Below the pieces are notes generated by a model. That model saw only the letters and a program-made list of their open reading frames with translations, made no database searches and was not told where the DNA came from. Positions 11,601-22,651 of a stretch of DNA of 64,000 bases are shown here, in pieces. Source of the DNA: Aotearoamyces nothofagi (Eukaryota; Ascomycota; Leotiomycetes; Leotiales; Tympanidaceae); contig JADDTR010000008.1 in NCBI GenBank assembly GCA_015345905.1, forward strand, positions 248,001 to 312,000, given 5' to 3'. Positions within the stretch are counted from its first letter, which is position 1. The number at the start of each line of letters is the position of its first letter. The translations under genes and the position numbers were made by a program.

Positions 11601-13086
11601 GGCTGAGATTGGCTTAAGCCAGCCACAGACTCCACTTTCGATGAAGACACCTGCTTTTTCTCTAAACTACTTTCCATCTGATTCTGCTGCATGGAGCATG
11701 TACCAAAGAACTCCATTTAGCTCCGTTGGCTCTACACCGAAAACTTCAGTCACACCTTCCGGGTTGTTCGGGTCGCTGGGATCTTTGAATGGCCATTGGA
11801 GTAGTGATCCTTCTATGCCATATTCTACTGGTGAAACTCCGCCAATGAGATCGGCTCAAGGAAGCTCAGAAAAGATACAACAGCAGTCTCAAAGTTTATC
11901 AGCCTCTCCAGAGGAGCCCCGCAGCTTTCGTCGTGCTAATACAGCTCTCGCCTCGAACTTCTTTACACGCCCATTTTCTGCAACTGCTTCGTCATCTCCG
12001 CCAGGTAGAAAGCGCCCGAGTCCCGTAGAGGCTATGTTAAGCACACTAAACCCAAGCACTATAACGTGGGGCAGTAATACAATAGTGGAGAGCGTCAAAG
12101 AACAATCTTATCATGGTCAATCAGCGTACTCAGATGACGATGTAGTAACTGATGATGGTAGGCCATTACAAGCCACTGGTATAAGCGTAACAATCTACAA
12201 TCAGGATTCTTTTGATGATGAAGGTTGTATGAGCACCTCCCTCCTCGATATCTCCCACGGAGGAGTCTTCTCAAATTACCGAAGGAAATATGCAGAACTC
12301 CTCTATATGTGGGGCCTACAACTATCTCGTCTGGAAATTCTCAAGTTCGATAACCTCCCGGAATACTTCAATACAATTGAAACCTCAGCCGAAGGGGACA
12401 AGACTTTTGCCGCCTCCATTACACCAAATAATGAGAAGGTAAGCATTCAAGATATATCTCCACCGTCGCCCGTTCTTCTTGGTAAGAAAGATCATATCAT
12501 ACACGATACATGGGGTGTAGATATTACCGGCTACTGTCTCAAGCATGAGTATCGACTCGAGCCAATCCCGGGCAACAAAGGATCTCCTCTAAACGGAGCT
12601 GTGGGCCGGTGTGAGCGTTGCAAAATGATCAAATCTCAACTTCGCTGTGTGGTATGCACCGAGCCTGTAGGGGCTGCATATGTACCTTGCCTCTCCTGTG
12701 GTTGCGTGAGCCATCAGGAATGCCTTGGCGAATACCATGCTGCTGGTGAGACAACATGTGCGGGAGGTTGCGATTGCGACTGTTCGCAGTCCGCAGAAAG
12801 TGGGGTGGTAGAAAGCTGGGAGGCAATGATGGGTGCGATTGAAATTATGAGGAAGCAGTATAACGCGGGAAAGCGGAGAAGTACCGAGGAGTGGGAGACT
12901 GGAGAGAAGAGTGACTGGGAGATGGCGAGGTCTGAGAGCGGTACTGGGAAGCCTGAGAACGCAATGGGTTTTGGGAAAGGTTACTCAACATTAAGTCGCA
13001 GACTTGGACAAGTGCGGGCCACAGAAGCGTGGGGGACTGGGCTAAGGAGAAAAGGGAGCATTCTAAAGAGAGAGGAGGGTATCTGA
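8628..13086 (+). CDS. WDR59/Mtc5 homologue, SEACAT (GATOR2) subunit
   Basis: Two exons, 8628-8776 and 8838-13086, give 1465 residues. The long downstream frame lacks a proper start; the upstream exon beginning MEEIKEEKTIKSAF supplies SATISPCGRDVAIAS, which splices in phase onto KTGLDIIDLD and completes the first WD40 blade. WD40 repeats fill roughly residues 40-350, an RWD domain lies near residues 470-590 (block WGEGGDSIFIKVNIEFPDQY), and a cysteine-rich RING-like zinc module near residues 1305-1360 contains CERCKMI, CVVCTEPV, CLSCGCVSHQEC and CDCDC. This order is characteristic of WDR59 (yeast Mtc5/Sea3), which belongs to the vacuole-associated SEA/GATOR complex that relieves inhibition of TORC1. 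The linkers are Ser-rich and acidic, and include a small Thr-Gly repeat encoded near 11060-11098. Confidence 0.93.
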
Positions 13087-13719
13087 GTACAAAGGGGGTT
13101 ATTTGCATTGAGCGTTGGCGTTTGGCAGGATTTCACTTGGCCGCATAATCCCCGGAAGGTAGGTATCGGCTTGTGTTCATTGGGTGGGAATGGCTCCTAT
13201 TGCTGCATGATACCTCGTAACCAGATGGTAATCGCTTTTTGCTAAAGAGCAGCAGGCTGGGTTGTATCTTTGCCCTATTGTTTATCTATCAACCCCATCA
13301 TCATAGTCATTGCTTAATATAATTCGACAATATGAAATCGTCAATTATGATAACGTAGCATTCTACAGAGTACAACATATACCTCAGGCTGCATGTTATA
13401 TAGCGGTTTTGATACAGACATTTATTAAAACAGGCAAGCAGTCATTCTCGACCAACTGAGATATGCGCCTTTTTGCTTTGCGGGTTAGCCAATTAGGTGG
13501 TCGACTCCGCAAAGCAAGGAATTCACTGCGGTCAGTGGCTGGTTCTAGCGTCATTACTGTCGGTGACGGCTGGCAGAATAGCCGCAAGGCTGAGTGAGGC
13601 CGAAGCTCAGTGATATACCGAGGCGAACAATCTCCAGCTCAACTCGACACAACTCAAACCTCCTTGTACCGGTCTACACCACTCCAGATGTCGGCATGAT
13701 AGCGTGAAGACCATCAAAC
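13087..13719. other. Intergenic region, nothing recognised
   Basis: 633 bp between two tandem plus-strand genes. It should hold the WDR59 3' end and the thioesterase promoter. A short minus frame at 13396-13587 has no domain and is not called. Confidence 0.6.
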
Positions 13720-14631
13720 ATGGCCTCACCACCCATTGGATTCCTGCGGGTTTTCACGCGGTCGTCCCAGCCAAGCTACATCCGCTACGCACCTCGACAA
13801 TTTCGATCTGTCCAAGCCTCACTCCAAAAACGCGCATTCTCTACGCCGCCGCCGGTTTCCTCGCGGTCTGCTCCTGAAGATGCAGCAACAAAGCCCATCG
13901 ATCTGCGATCTCAATTCACGCAGTCTGCATCTCCTCCCAAGTCGGCCAAGCCTCACTGGTCTCTGCGTCCCTACATCTACGGCTCCCTGTTCCTCCTCAC
14001 CGGCCTCGTAGCTGGGAAATACGTCAGCTTTGTCGTCGTCCCACCACCGCTCCCACTCCCCGGCACGGAAGAAGACGCAGCCCTGACGGCCTACATCCAC
14101 ACCCTCGCATCCAAACTCCCGCTTGTGCAGTCCCTCTCGACCGACCCGGCCTGGCGCTCCTGGGACGCCTACACGGCCTTCAAGGACCCTGAACGCCAAC
14201 ACCGCCTGACGACCGGCCCGCTCGGCGGCGCGCGCAGCATCGGCGGCTATCAGCGCGTCTTCCACAATGCTACAACCGGCGAGTTCGTGTCTGTCGTCTG
14301 GATCGGAGGCTCTGTTGCCGGCTGGCCGGGCGTCACACATGGAGGACTGGTTGCCACGCTGCTGGACGAGAGCATGGGTCGCTGTGCCATTGCGCGGTTC
14401 CCAGACCGGGTGGGCCTGACGGCGAATCTGGAGATCAACTATCGTGCGCCGACGGTCACGAATGCGTTCTATGTCATCCGCGCTACGCCGGTCATTGAGG
14501 GCGCGACGCAACGCAAGGGCTGGGTTAGCGGGCGGTTGGAGAGTGTCAATGGCAGGGTTTGCGTCGAGGCGAAGGCTCTGTTTGTTGTGCCGAAGAAGAC
14601 AAAGCTGGTGGGCTTGGAGGAGGGCTTTTAA
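13720..14631 (+). CDS. PaaI-type hotdog thioesterase, probably mitochondrial
   Basis: Single exon, 303 residues. The first ~60 residues are rich in Arg, Ser and Ala with no acidic residues early on, resembling a mitochondrial presequence. A hydrophobic segment near residues 88-108 (YIYGSLFLLTGLVAGKYVSF) would anchor the protein. The C-terminal half is a hotdog fold of the PaaI/THEM4 group: GVTHGGLVATLLDESMG around residues 204-220 carries the HGG turn and the acidic residue on the central helix, followed by LTANLEINYRAPT. Such proteins hydrolyse acyl-CoA thioesters. The exact acyl substrate is not deducible. The gene stands alone between WDR59 and a GNAT gene and is clearly richer in GC than its left neighbour. 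Confidence 0.85.
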   Translation: MASPPIGFLRVFTRSSQPSYIRYAPRQFRSVQASLQKRAFSTPPPVSSRSAPEDAATKPIDLRSQFTQSASPPKSAKPHWSLRPYIYGSLFLLTGLVAGKYVSFVVVPPPLPLPGTEEDAALTAYIHTLASKLPLVQSLSTDPAWRSWDAYTAFKDPERQHRLTTGPLGGARSIGGYQRVFHNATTGEFVSVVWIGGSVAGWPGVTHGGLVATLLDESMGRCAIARFPDRVGLTANLEINYRAPTVTNAFYVIRATPVIEGATQRKGWVSGRLESVNGRVCVEAKALFVVPKKTKLVGLEEGF

Positions 14632-15028
14632 AGGGATGAAGAGAGAGATGGCTCTGCAGGCTGTGTAGACTTCAAGTTACTTGTATGCACAGCTGGAAAT
14701 GGACATATGCCGTCTCAAGAATGTCTCTTCAACGCTGGCTCCTCCTTGTGTACTATATAGATGCAAGATGCACACAACCGTAGCAGTATGCAGTATAGCA
14801 ATCCAGCTGGTGTTGCATCCATTATAGTCACGGCTTCCCAGATAGAGAGATCCCGATGGCTTATACCTCATCTTTCTGAATAATCTTTGCAGCACTCTCT
14901 CGTCCCAATAATACTTTTCAAGTTACCCCTCGCCATCCAAACATGCTATCGTTTCCATAAATAGACCACCACTCAACAAAGCCACAATCACATCCAACCA
15001 CATCTCCAGCCCGTCCTGACAATCTACA
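14632..15028. other. Short convergent intergenic region
   Basis: About 400 bp between the stop codons of two convergent genes. Nothing recognised apart from presumed 3' ends. Confidence 0.6.
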
Positions 15029-16321
15029 TCATACCTCCGGACGACTCAGGACCCAAATCCCAGCATTCCTCCACCCCGCCATCCCCTGCGGTTGCAGCTC
15101 CGCAAACTTCCCCTCCCAACGCGGGATCTCATACCCTTGCTCAAGGATCTTCTTCTTCTTCTTGCCGCCCGCCTTCAGTAAGACCTTCTGGCTCGGGAGG
15201 TTCAACTCGTCGACCAGGGCCGTGATCTCCTTGACGTGCTTGTGTCTTTCCAGGCTCCAGTAGAGCGACAGGAAGCCCTGGACCATTTCGGTTCCGAGGC
15301 CGAGACCCCAGTAGTCGTAGAGCATTGCGTAGCCGCATTCGAGCTCGGGCTCGGGGGCGGTGGTGCAGCCAGCCGGCGCGTCTGCTGGTGTGTTGTTCGT
15401 TGCTGGAGGAGCAGATGCCGAAGCGTCGGTGTTTGGGATGTCTTTTCTTGGTCTGTTGCAGCGAATGACACCGGCGGCACCGATGAATTTCGGCTTTCTT
15501 TTCTCTGAAGCTGGCGTTTTGTCGGACAGCGGATCGAACTCGGGCTTCAGCAGCACGGCAAAGTTTTCCATCCAGGGACGGGAAGGGTCTTTGACGGATG
15601 AGGCCAGGTACTCTCGGCCTTGCTCTAGCGATGCTGCGGGCAATCTGGATCTAGAATTTGGTTCGTTAGCTTTGAAATGAGAGGAGGTCGTGAATATAAG
15701 ATGTAAAAGGTTTGCTTGAGCGCTCTCTTCGTCGGAGAGCTCTCTTACGATCCAATAGATCAAGGCAGCTCGGCCTATCTCCCAGGACTCCAGGAGCCAG
15801 GAAGACATAAGAGAAGGTAGTAAATTAAAATAAAATATACAAAGAAACCAGTATCGAGAAAATCGAGCATGAAATCTCAAATCCACATCGTCTTGCCCAC
15901 AACATCAACTTCATGCATAGACATCCTTTCAGCTTGTACACTCCTCGCTCAAGAATAAAAAAACACCTCCAACGCCAGAACTCCGCACTCATCTCCGATC
16001 CAAAACCCCAGCAAAACCACATTCCCAAGCAAAGCAAAGCAATGCAAAGCATGACGACAAAATTCAAAATAGCAACCCAATAACACCCAAAACCACCCCT
16101 CCCGCACTCATAGGCAATTTCGAGAAAAGAAGAGAAAAGGAAAAAAAATCTTACGACCAGATCGTCCCCCGCGGGTCGCCTCTGAGCCCGTAATATGCAT
16201 GCAGGTGTTCCTTGAGGTCCAGGTCCTGGAACAGCAGCCGTTTGGTCTCCCACAGGTACGGGAGCGGCGCGGCTGGCTCTGGGATCGCGACTGTCGAGGA
16301 CGGCGCCTCAGTTGGAGTCAT
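15029..16321 (-). CDS. GNAT-family N-acetyltransferase (RimJ/RimL-like)
   Basis: Two exons, 16321-16155 and 15650-15029, encode 262 residues. The N-terminal exon carries the family opening TKRLLFQDLDLKEHLHAYYG, and the second exon holds the acetyl-CoA pyrophosphate loop as YWGLGLGTEM within CGYAMLYDYWGLGLGTEMVQ. It then continues into a typical GNAT C-terminal core (ITALVDELNLPSQKVLLKAG). The protein is expected to transfer acetyl from acetyl-CoA to an amine; the substrate is unknown. A ~70-residue insertion rich in Ala, Thr and Pro (roughly residues 125-160) splits the core. The intron is 504 bp, long for a fungus, but its ends (GTAAGA and TTCTAG) and the phase fit, and the frame cannot be read through. 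It is divergent from the alpha/beta hydrolase, with 309 bp between starts. Confidence 0.8.
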
Positions 16322-16630
16322 TTTCGCGTGGTGGGGTGATAATATAAATAAATCTATCAATTGAATTGTGCCACGGCTCGAGGCGACGGCCTGCTCAATT
16401 TGCAGCCGCGGAAATATACATGCAGGTGGAGGGGGAGTTCGACTGCGCGCCTCGCAGGGAGAGTACGGGATATACTCTGACTCACGTGAATGATGAGGCA
16501 CCCGCGATAAGCTTACCCTCTACATCCGGCACCCAATCCTGATCAGGTTAACTTTACGACCACGACTCTGCTCGATTTCCGAGCCGTCACAGTAGCCAAC
16601 AACATCATTTCGTCAAGCGCTCCCAGCAAG
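16322..16630. promoter_or_regulatory. Shared promoter of GNAT and alpha/beta hydrolase genes
   Basis: 309 bp separate the two divergent ATGs. No specific binding sites recognised. Confidence 0.5.
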
Positions 16631-18143
16631 ATGGCGGGCCGTCTCGATAACCCGGCCATGTCCATCCCAGCGCTCTCCACCACCGAGCCACCGGACGCCG
16701 CACCTCGCGATTTCAACTCCCTCCAGTACCTGTCCGCTGGATGGCTGCATCAGTCGCTCACCATCCCCACGACGGCTCAGCATGGCGACTTGAAAGTCAC
16801 GTTTGCGGTTACGGAGACTGACGGCGCCGAGGAGGGAGAGGGTGTGCCGACGGTGCTGTTCTGTGGCGGGATGTTTGGGGGGCGTTGGATGGCTGTTGCG
16901 TTTGAGCACGAGGCGAAGAAGGCTGGTGTCAGGGTTGTTGTTTTTGATCGGTGAGTAGGGTTTCTCTTCATATGTCGTGCCTGTAAGGGTTTGGAGAGGT
17001 GTTGCTACGGGGATCAAGAAGCTGGTCTTTTCACGCTTGGAGATTTAAAGCTCTTTAAATTTGTCTTTTGATGTGATACTGAAGTCGCTATATGGTACAC
17101 GTTTTTCTTGTCAGTGCTGTTTTCGAGCTATACGAGCAAAGCTGGTGCTACCTCACGAGGCAAACCAAGCCGAGCTCGTCTTCCAAAGTGGAAATTCCAG
17201 AGCGGAGTTGGCTTCAGTATTTGCTGTAAAGTAGTAGAGCGTCGGCGGGTCTATAGGACGGACTTCAAGCAATATGCACTGATTTATCAGACCAGGTATG
17301 GGCGGTTCTACCCCAGTACCTGTCCCGCAACGAATCCCTATTTTCCTTGAAACCATCCCAGTCCTCCTCGAGCACCTCAAGATCCAACACGTCCACCTCG
17401 CCTCCCACAGTTGCGGCTCCATCTATCTCCTCAACGCACTCTATCACCTTCCTCACATTCTGCCACCAAGCTCAACCGTTATCGTTCATGCACCCTGGGT
17501 GCACCCTGCACAATCAAAGATGAAGCTCATGGGCCTGGTAGAATATATCCCCGATGTGATGATTGATAGCTGGAACCAAGTCATCAAGCAAGCCCTCAAC
17601 CTAAGTTCCGCCGTTGGGCCCATCGCCGCCGGATCTGGCGACATCTTTTCCAGACTAATGCCTGCGAGGAACAAGAATCTGGAGGGCGAAGAAGAGAGAG
17701 CTCGAAGTTTCAAGCAAAGCTGGGGAATGGAACCTTTCCAAGTCGGTGAGATGAATGTGATGCTACGGAAATGTCTATTCAAGGAAGATACCACTGGCGG
17801 AAATGATGAGGCGTTGTTGTGTATGAAAAAATCGAGATTGACGTGGGATGTCGCCGAAGACGATGTAGTATATCTACCTGCTCTTATTGCGATTTTAAAA
17901 GCTCGTGGGATTAGGATCAAGATGAAGGCCGTGTTTGCAGAGGATGATATAATGATTGGTGAGAGAGGGAGGAAGCATTTTGAGGAGCGTTGGAATAAGG
18001 CTGCCTGCGATTCAGACGGGGTTTTGACTTTCGAAAGTGAAATAGTTGAAGGAACTGACCACGAAAGTCTGGTTTCACCAGAGAATGGGATGATAGGAAA
18101 GCTATTCGAGATTGTAGCAGTAGAGGGTGCCGAATTAATATGA
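16631..18143 (+). CDS. Alpha/beta hydrolase
   Basis: Exons 16631-16950 and 17291-18143 encode 390 residues. The first exon ends in VVVFDR and the second begins PGMGGSTP, which together rebuild the classic DRPGMGGS turn of alpha/beta hydrolases. The nucleophile elbow is LASHSCGS (Ser147). The oxyanion region is likely LFCGGMFGGRW (about residues 78-88), an acidic residue may come from FAEDD, and the catalytic histidine from EGTDHESL near the C-terminus. It is probably a soluble esterase or lipase-like enzyme of unknown substrate. The intron is 340 bp with donor GTGAGT and acceptor TATCAG. An open frame at 17108-17350 lies mostly inside this intron and reads into exon 2 in another frame; I regard it as chance. 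Confidence 0.85.
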
Positions 18144-18359
18144 GATGTAAAGCAATGAAACCACAACGATTGTAAATATTCTTCCTCCATCAAAAAACAG
18201 GCCACAAGCCTTTTATAATTGTTAAAAGAGTGTATTTATTTCTTATAATGTCATACTACAAAGACAAAAGTCAATGAATTCCTTATTCCTTTCCTATTTC
18301 CTTTAATTCCATCCACGTACTCCCTTTTTTAACTATCGCCTCAATGGTCTATCGCATAA

Positions 18360-19793
18360 TTACAGCTCAAACCATCCTTTAGTCTTAGGCACTTCCTCTT
18401 CGACGAAGGCCTCTAACCTCTCTTTCAAGTCGTCGACGGTTAATGACTCGCCATGGCAAGCGACTGCACCTGGCTGCTTGGGTGGGATAAGCACATTTCC
18501 TAAAACGTGAATAACACCATCCTTCGCAATACCATCCTGGACTGCAACATTAGTGTATCCGTTAATGCGGATATTAATCAGACCTCCATAGCGGCCAACG
18601 TCGATTGACAGGCTTTTGTCCTTCAACAATGTTGGTAGGTCGACGTGAAAGACGCCCTTGGGGATAATAGTGCTCTCGGCCTCCTTTGGTCCGTAGAAGG
18701 CATCGGAGTAAAGAGTCTGGTCAGCAACAATGTGGTACTTGAGGAGGGCCTTGAGGTATTTCTCGCCGTATGAAGAAAAGAGGAAAGCATTGATTTTAGG
18801 ACCTAGCTTCTTGAAGGCGAAATTGGATGGTGCGAACAAGGTACCTCCAGTGTGGTCGGCTTTAGCAATGGTATCACCAAGACCGGTCTTTGTGAGCGCT
18901 AGCTCGAGGGTGGAGAACTCGCCAGGAAGGAGAGATATAATCTTTGTAGCTGGGGGAGGTGGGAGAAGGAAGGAGTCGACACCATGGATCACGCCATTGG
19001 TACCAAAAATGTTGACAGCGACAATGTGGCTGTAGAAGTTGACGGTCAGGCCCTTCAGGCTCAGACCTAGACGCAGACGCTGTGGCTCTCCACCAAGAGC
19101 CTCCTCTTTAAGAGTAGTCGGGATTGTATGTGATACAAGAACTCTACCAACAGGGTAAAATTCAGCAGAGACATGATATGCAAGAACCTTCCTGATCAAC
19201 TCCTTAGACGGCTTCTTGTGGTCCTTTGGAAGTTTCTCGAACGCCTTGTCTGTGGGAGCAAAGACGGTATAGTTTGCTTCTGTTCCATTCAAGAGCTGAA
19301 CAAGGTCATCGTACTCGTTGATAATCTCTGCAAGCTTGGTTGTATATTTACTGCTGTTAATGAGCTCGTACACTGTTTGATTTGGAGGTTGGTGGTGTGG
19401 CTTCTTGTGGTGCGGCTTCTTATGGTGCGGTGGGAGATGTGGATGTTTTGGGTGTTCGGAGAAATCGATCTCTTCAAGAGTGTTCGATGCCGAATTAAGC
19501 CATTCCTGAGCATCGAATGCCATCATTGATTTGTAGCATTGGAACGAGGACTTGGCTTCCTTGCCAGCATCGGTGGCAGCAGCAAGTGCGTTGTCGATGG
19601 CATTTCCACCGAGTGCAACGCCATTATGAAAGAGATCCTCGGCATGAGAGAAGATGTCGTCTTTGCTTGGAAGTCTGTCGAGAAGAGACTTTGGAGGCTC
19701 TTGGCTCTCCATGAGGGAGTTGGTCATTGCCTCATCAGGAATGACGAAGGCGGTGGTGATAGCCGCGAGTGGGAGAAGAGCAAGCAGCTTCAT
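18360..19793 (-). CDS. Secreted protein with two fasciclin (FAS1) domains
   Basis: Single exon, 477 residues. A signal peptide is evident (MKLLALLPLAAITTAFVIP). A short linker around residues 115-140 is dominated by His, Pro and Lys (HKKPHHKKPHH). Two FAS1 domains follow: the first around residues 140-280 with NYTVFAPTDKAFEKLP, the second around residues 285-440 with GTLFAPSNFAFKKLG and the closing DGVIHVLGNVLIPP. FAS1 proteins act in cell adhesion or wall association at the cell surface. There is no obvious GPI signal, since the C-terminus (KTKGWFEL) is not strongly hydrophobic, so it is probably secreted or wall-bound. The His-rich linker might bind metal; that is inference. Confidence 0.92.
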   Translation of the reverse strand: MKLLALLPLAAITTAFVIPDEAMTNSLMESQEPPKSLLDRLPSKDDIFSHAEDLFHNGVALGGNAIDNALAAATDAGKEAKSSFQCYKSMMAFDAQEWLNSASNTLEEIDFSEHPKHPHLPPHHKKPHHKKPHHQPPNQTVYELINSSKYTTKLAEIINEYDDLVQLLNGTEANYTVFAPTDKAFEKLPKDHKKPSKELIRKVLAYHVSAEFYPVGRVLVSHTIPTTLKEEALGGEPQRLRLGLSLKGLTVNFYSHIVAVNIFGTNGVIHGVDSFLLPPPPATKIISLLPGEFSTLELALTKTGLGDTIAKADHTGGTLFAPSNFAFKKLGPKINAFLFSSYGEKYLKALLKYHIVADQTLYSDAFYGPKEAESTIIPKGVFHVDLPTLLKDKSLSIDVGRYGGLINIRINGYTNVAVQDGIAKDGVIHVLGNVLIPPKQPGAVACHGESLTVDDLKERLEAFVEEEVPKTKGWFEL

Positions 19794-20684
19794 CTTGGAT
19801 ACAGGTGAGGCGCAGATGGGTATGTAGGTTGGAGAGTCCGGACAGGCAGTGGACGATGGACAATGGACAATGCTGTATACGCGGCCGGGCAGGATGAATA
19901 ATGGCGCCGTCTTATGCGTCTTATGCAGATGGGATAAAGTGAGAAGACTGAAGACGTCAGACGTCGGATGTTGTAACCTGTAGCACGTTACACGATGGGA
20001 TGCTGGCGCTTGCCCGTTTCAAGATTGGTGATAACTTAATATATATCAAGACACCCAGAGAGGACGGAACGAGGAAATCAACAGGGCCAGGCGGACATGT
20101 AAGATGAAGATGGAAGATGTATATAATATCATATCATAATACATATAAGAAGGCTGGTGATTCAAGTCGACTGTGATGCCATTCCGTCTTCAGGCTGCCG
20201 TGGCTGTCGTGGCCGTCATGGCCGTCATGGCGTGCGTGGTGGAATGCATAGCATCATAGCATCATCGCCACTCCGTCCTCCGTCGCCCGTGCTTCCGTCC
20301 GAATGCGTGTTGTCCTCGCCTGTTCCTGCCTGCTCGCCCACTCGTCCCGTCGGCTTACATAAGCTTGCGTGCTCCCTGGCCCGCTTTCCCCTCATCGGAG
20401 CTTAAACACGCCGAGCTGTGCCTTGCAGCCTTGTGGCCTTGTAAACTGCCTTGCAGCCTTGCAGCCTTGCAGCCTTGCAGCCTTGTCGTCATGCAACAGA
20501 TAAACAAGATTCAGCAGCCGAAGCGCCTTGGAGGACTCTCCCCAAGTATATTGTTCTGCTCGTCCTGCTCGCCCTGCTCCTTGATTAATATACGCAGCAC
20601 TTACAACCTCACAGCCTCTCGCCAGCTAATCCAAGATTCCACACCTTCAAGCGATAGTCTGAAAGAAGCTCCTGGACCATCACG
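19794..20684. promoter_or_regulatory. Divergent promoter region of FAS1 and GAD genes
   Basis: About 890 bp between two divergent starts. It contains a GTC/GTGGC-type repetitive patch near 20199-20240 and an 8-bp CCTTGCAG tandem repeat (20449-20486). No protein-like frame. Confidence 0.55.
20449..20486. repeat. 8-bp CCTTGCAG tandem repeat
   Basis: Four perfect units at 20449, 20457, 20465 and 20473, then a partial one. A single further copy sits at 20421. It is about 200 bp upstream of the inferred glutamate decarboxylase start. Confidence 0.9.
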
Positions 20685-22651
20685 ATGGCTCTCGCTCGCC
20701 ATGTAAGTTCTGATTTATTCTGGTCTCATTGATGATTGATGTCGGTGCCACTCCCTAGAGACTAGGACTCTAGACTTTTACGTTCCAATATTATATGTAT
20801 ATTATACATATAATATATGCATTTGCATTGTTAACCCTCGGAAATTCAAACTGCTAACCATGGCAAAGGTTGATACTGACCAAATCATCCAAGATCTCTC
20901 GGACATACACATGTCTGAGGGTGGCCAAAAGCATGCTCATACAAAAGACGACACCTCTAATATTACGCCGTACTCTACCCGCTATGCAAGCCGGCAAGAA
21001 ATATCAAAATTCAAGATTCCTCAGAAGGGCGCTCCAGCAGATGCAGTCCATCAACTTCTGAAAGATGAACTAGATCTCGACGGTAGGCCAAATTTAAACT
21101 TGGCTAGGTATACTTTGATACACAGCAGCCATGTTTAAAGGGGCATTTACTAATACGTAACCGTAGTTTTGTTAGCACATACATGGAAACTCATGCACAG
21201 CAACTAATGTTTGAGAACATCTCTAAAAACATGGCAGACTCAGACGAGTAAGGAAAACCTGCCACCATGTGAGAATGGATCTAGCTAAATTGCACGAGGT
21301 ATCCAGCAATGATGAACATGCATACTCGTTGTGTCAGCATATTAGCTCAGCTTTGGGGCGTCCAAAAAGGTGAACAGGCAATCGGTTCAGCAACAACTGG
21401 CTCCTCTGAAGCTATTCATCTCGGAGGTCTAGCTATGAAGCGGCGCTGGCAAGAGAAGCGCCAAGCCGAGGGCAAGGATACCTTGAAACCCAACATCATC
21501 ATGGGTGCCAATGCCCAGGTTGCATTAGAAAAATTCGCCCGGTACTTCGAAGTAGAAGCAAGAATCTTGCCGGTTTCTGAGAAGAGCCGTTTCCGATTAG
21601 ATCCGGATCTCATAAAGCAGAATATTGACGAGAATACCATTGGTGTGTTTGTGATTCTTGGAAGCACTTATACTGGCCATTATGAGCCTGTCGAGGAGAT
21701 CTCCAAAATTTTGGATGAATATGAAGCAGAGACAGGAGTTGATATCCCCATCCACGTCGACGCTGCGAGTGGGGGCTTCATCGCACCATTCAGCTTCGCA
21801 CAAGCCGGCGGACCAAAATGGCAAGCTTTTACTTTGAATTTCAAACCTCTCAACTAACGTCTACCAGGAACTTCGAGCTCCCACGTGTCAAATCCATCAA
21901 CACATCCGGCCACAAATTTGGTCTTGTCTACGCAGGTGTCGGCTGGATAATCTGGCGCGATGAATCCTTCCTCCCTAAGCACCTAATCTTCGAACTCCAC
22001 TACCTCGGCGGGACCGAAGAGTCCTATACCCTGAACTTCTCCCGACCCGGCGCCCAAGTCATCGCACAGTACTACAACCTCATACATCTCGGCTTCGACG
22101 GCTACCGCAGCATCATGGAGAACTGCCTCTCTAACTCCCGTCTCCTAAGCAAGAGTCTCGAAGCTACTGGCTGGTACACCTGCCTCAGCGACATCCACCG
22201 CAAAAAGGGCAAATTCAGCTTTGCCGGCCCCGACGCCCCCGTCTTCAGCAAGACCGACGAGACATCCGCCGACTACAACGCCGGGCTCCCCGTCGTCGCG
22301 TTCCGCTTCTCGGACGCCTTCAGGAAAGAGTTCCCGCACATCAAGCAAAGTTCCGTCTCGAACCTTCTCCGCGCAAAGCAATACATCGTGCCAAACTACG
22401 CCCTCCCGCCCGGCGAAGACGCCACGGAGATCCTGCGAGTGGTGGTACGGGAGAGCCTGAGCGTCGACCTGCTCGACAGGTTGATTTCCGATATTTGCGC
22501 CATCACTCAGCACCTGATCGAGCATGATCACGTCGATATCGACACCCTGCTTGCTCTGAGTTTTGAGAGGCGCCATTCCAGGAAGGAGCACGCCAAGGGG
22601 AAGGGAGGGGAGAGACTGATGAGCGGAGGCGTGCATAGGAGCGTGTGCTGA
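20685..22651 (+). CDS. Glutamate decarboxylase (PLP-dependent)
   Basis: Converts L-glutamate to GABA and CO2, the first step of the GABA shunt. Inferred exons: 20685-20702, 20869-21107, 21167-21247, 21299-21820 and 21868-22651, giving 547 residues. The PLP lysine is Lys303 in INTSGHKFG, and the cofactor-ring aspartate is Asp267 in HVDAASGG. STYMETHAQQLM and the reconstructed EYPAMMNMHTRC are typical of GAD. The first exon is only six codons (MALARH) spliced onto VDTDQ; I prefer it because the donor GTAAGT is perfect and a CTAAC branch site precedes the acceptor. The alternative start is the in-frame ATG at 20860, inside that intron. The fourth intron begins GC rather than GT. The ending (KEHAKGKGGERLMSGGVHRSVC) is basic and may be disordered. 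Confidence 0.93.
20788..20816. repeat. Perfect AT-rich inverted repeat inside the inferred first GAD intron
   Basis: Two 14-bp arms (ATATTATATGTATA and its reverse complement) flank a single central T. It could form a hairpin in the pre-mRNA or a cruciform in DNA. It lies between the inferred donor at 20703 and the branch site near 20854. Confidence 0.9.

Noticed and set aside
13819-14511. 230-residue minus-strand frame.
   Set aside because: Exact antisense of the hotdog thioesterase gene in a GC-rich exon; no independent features.
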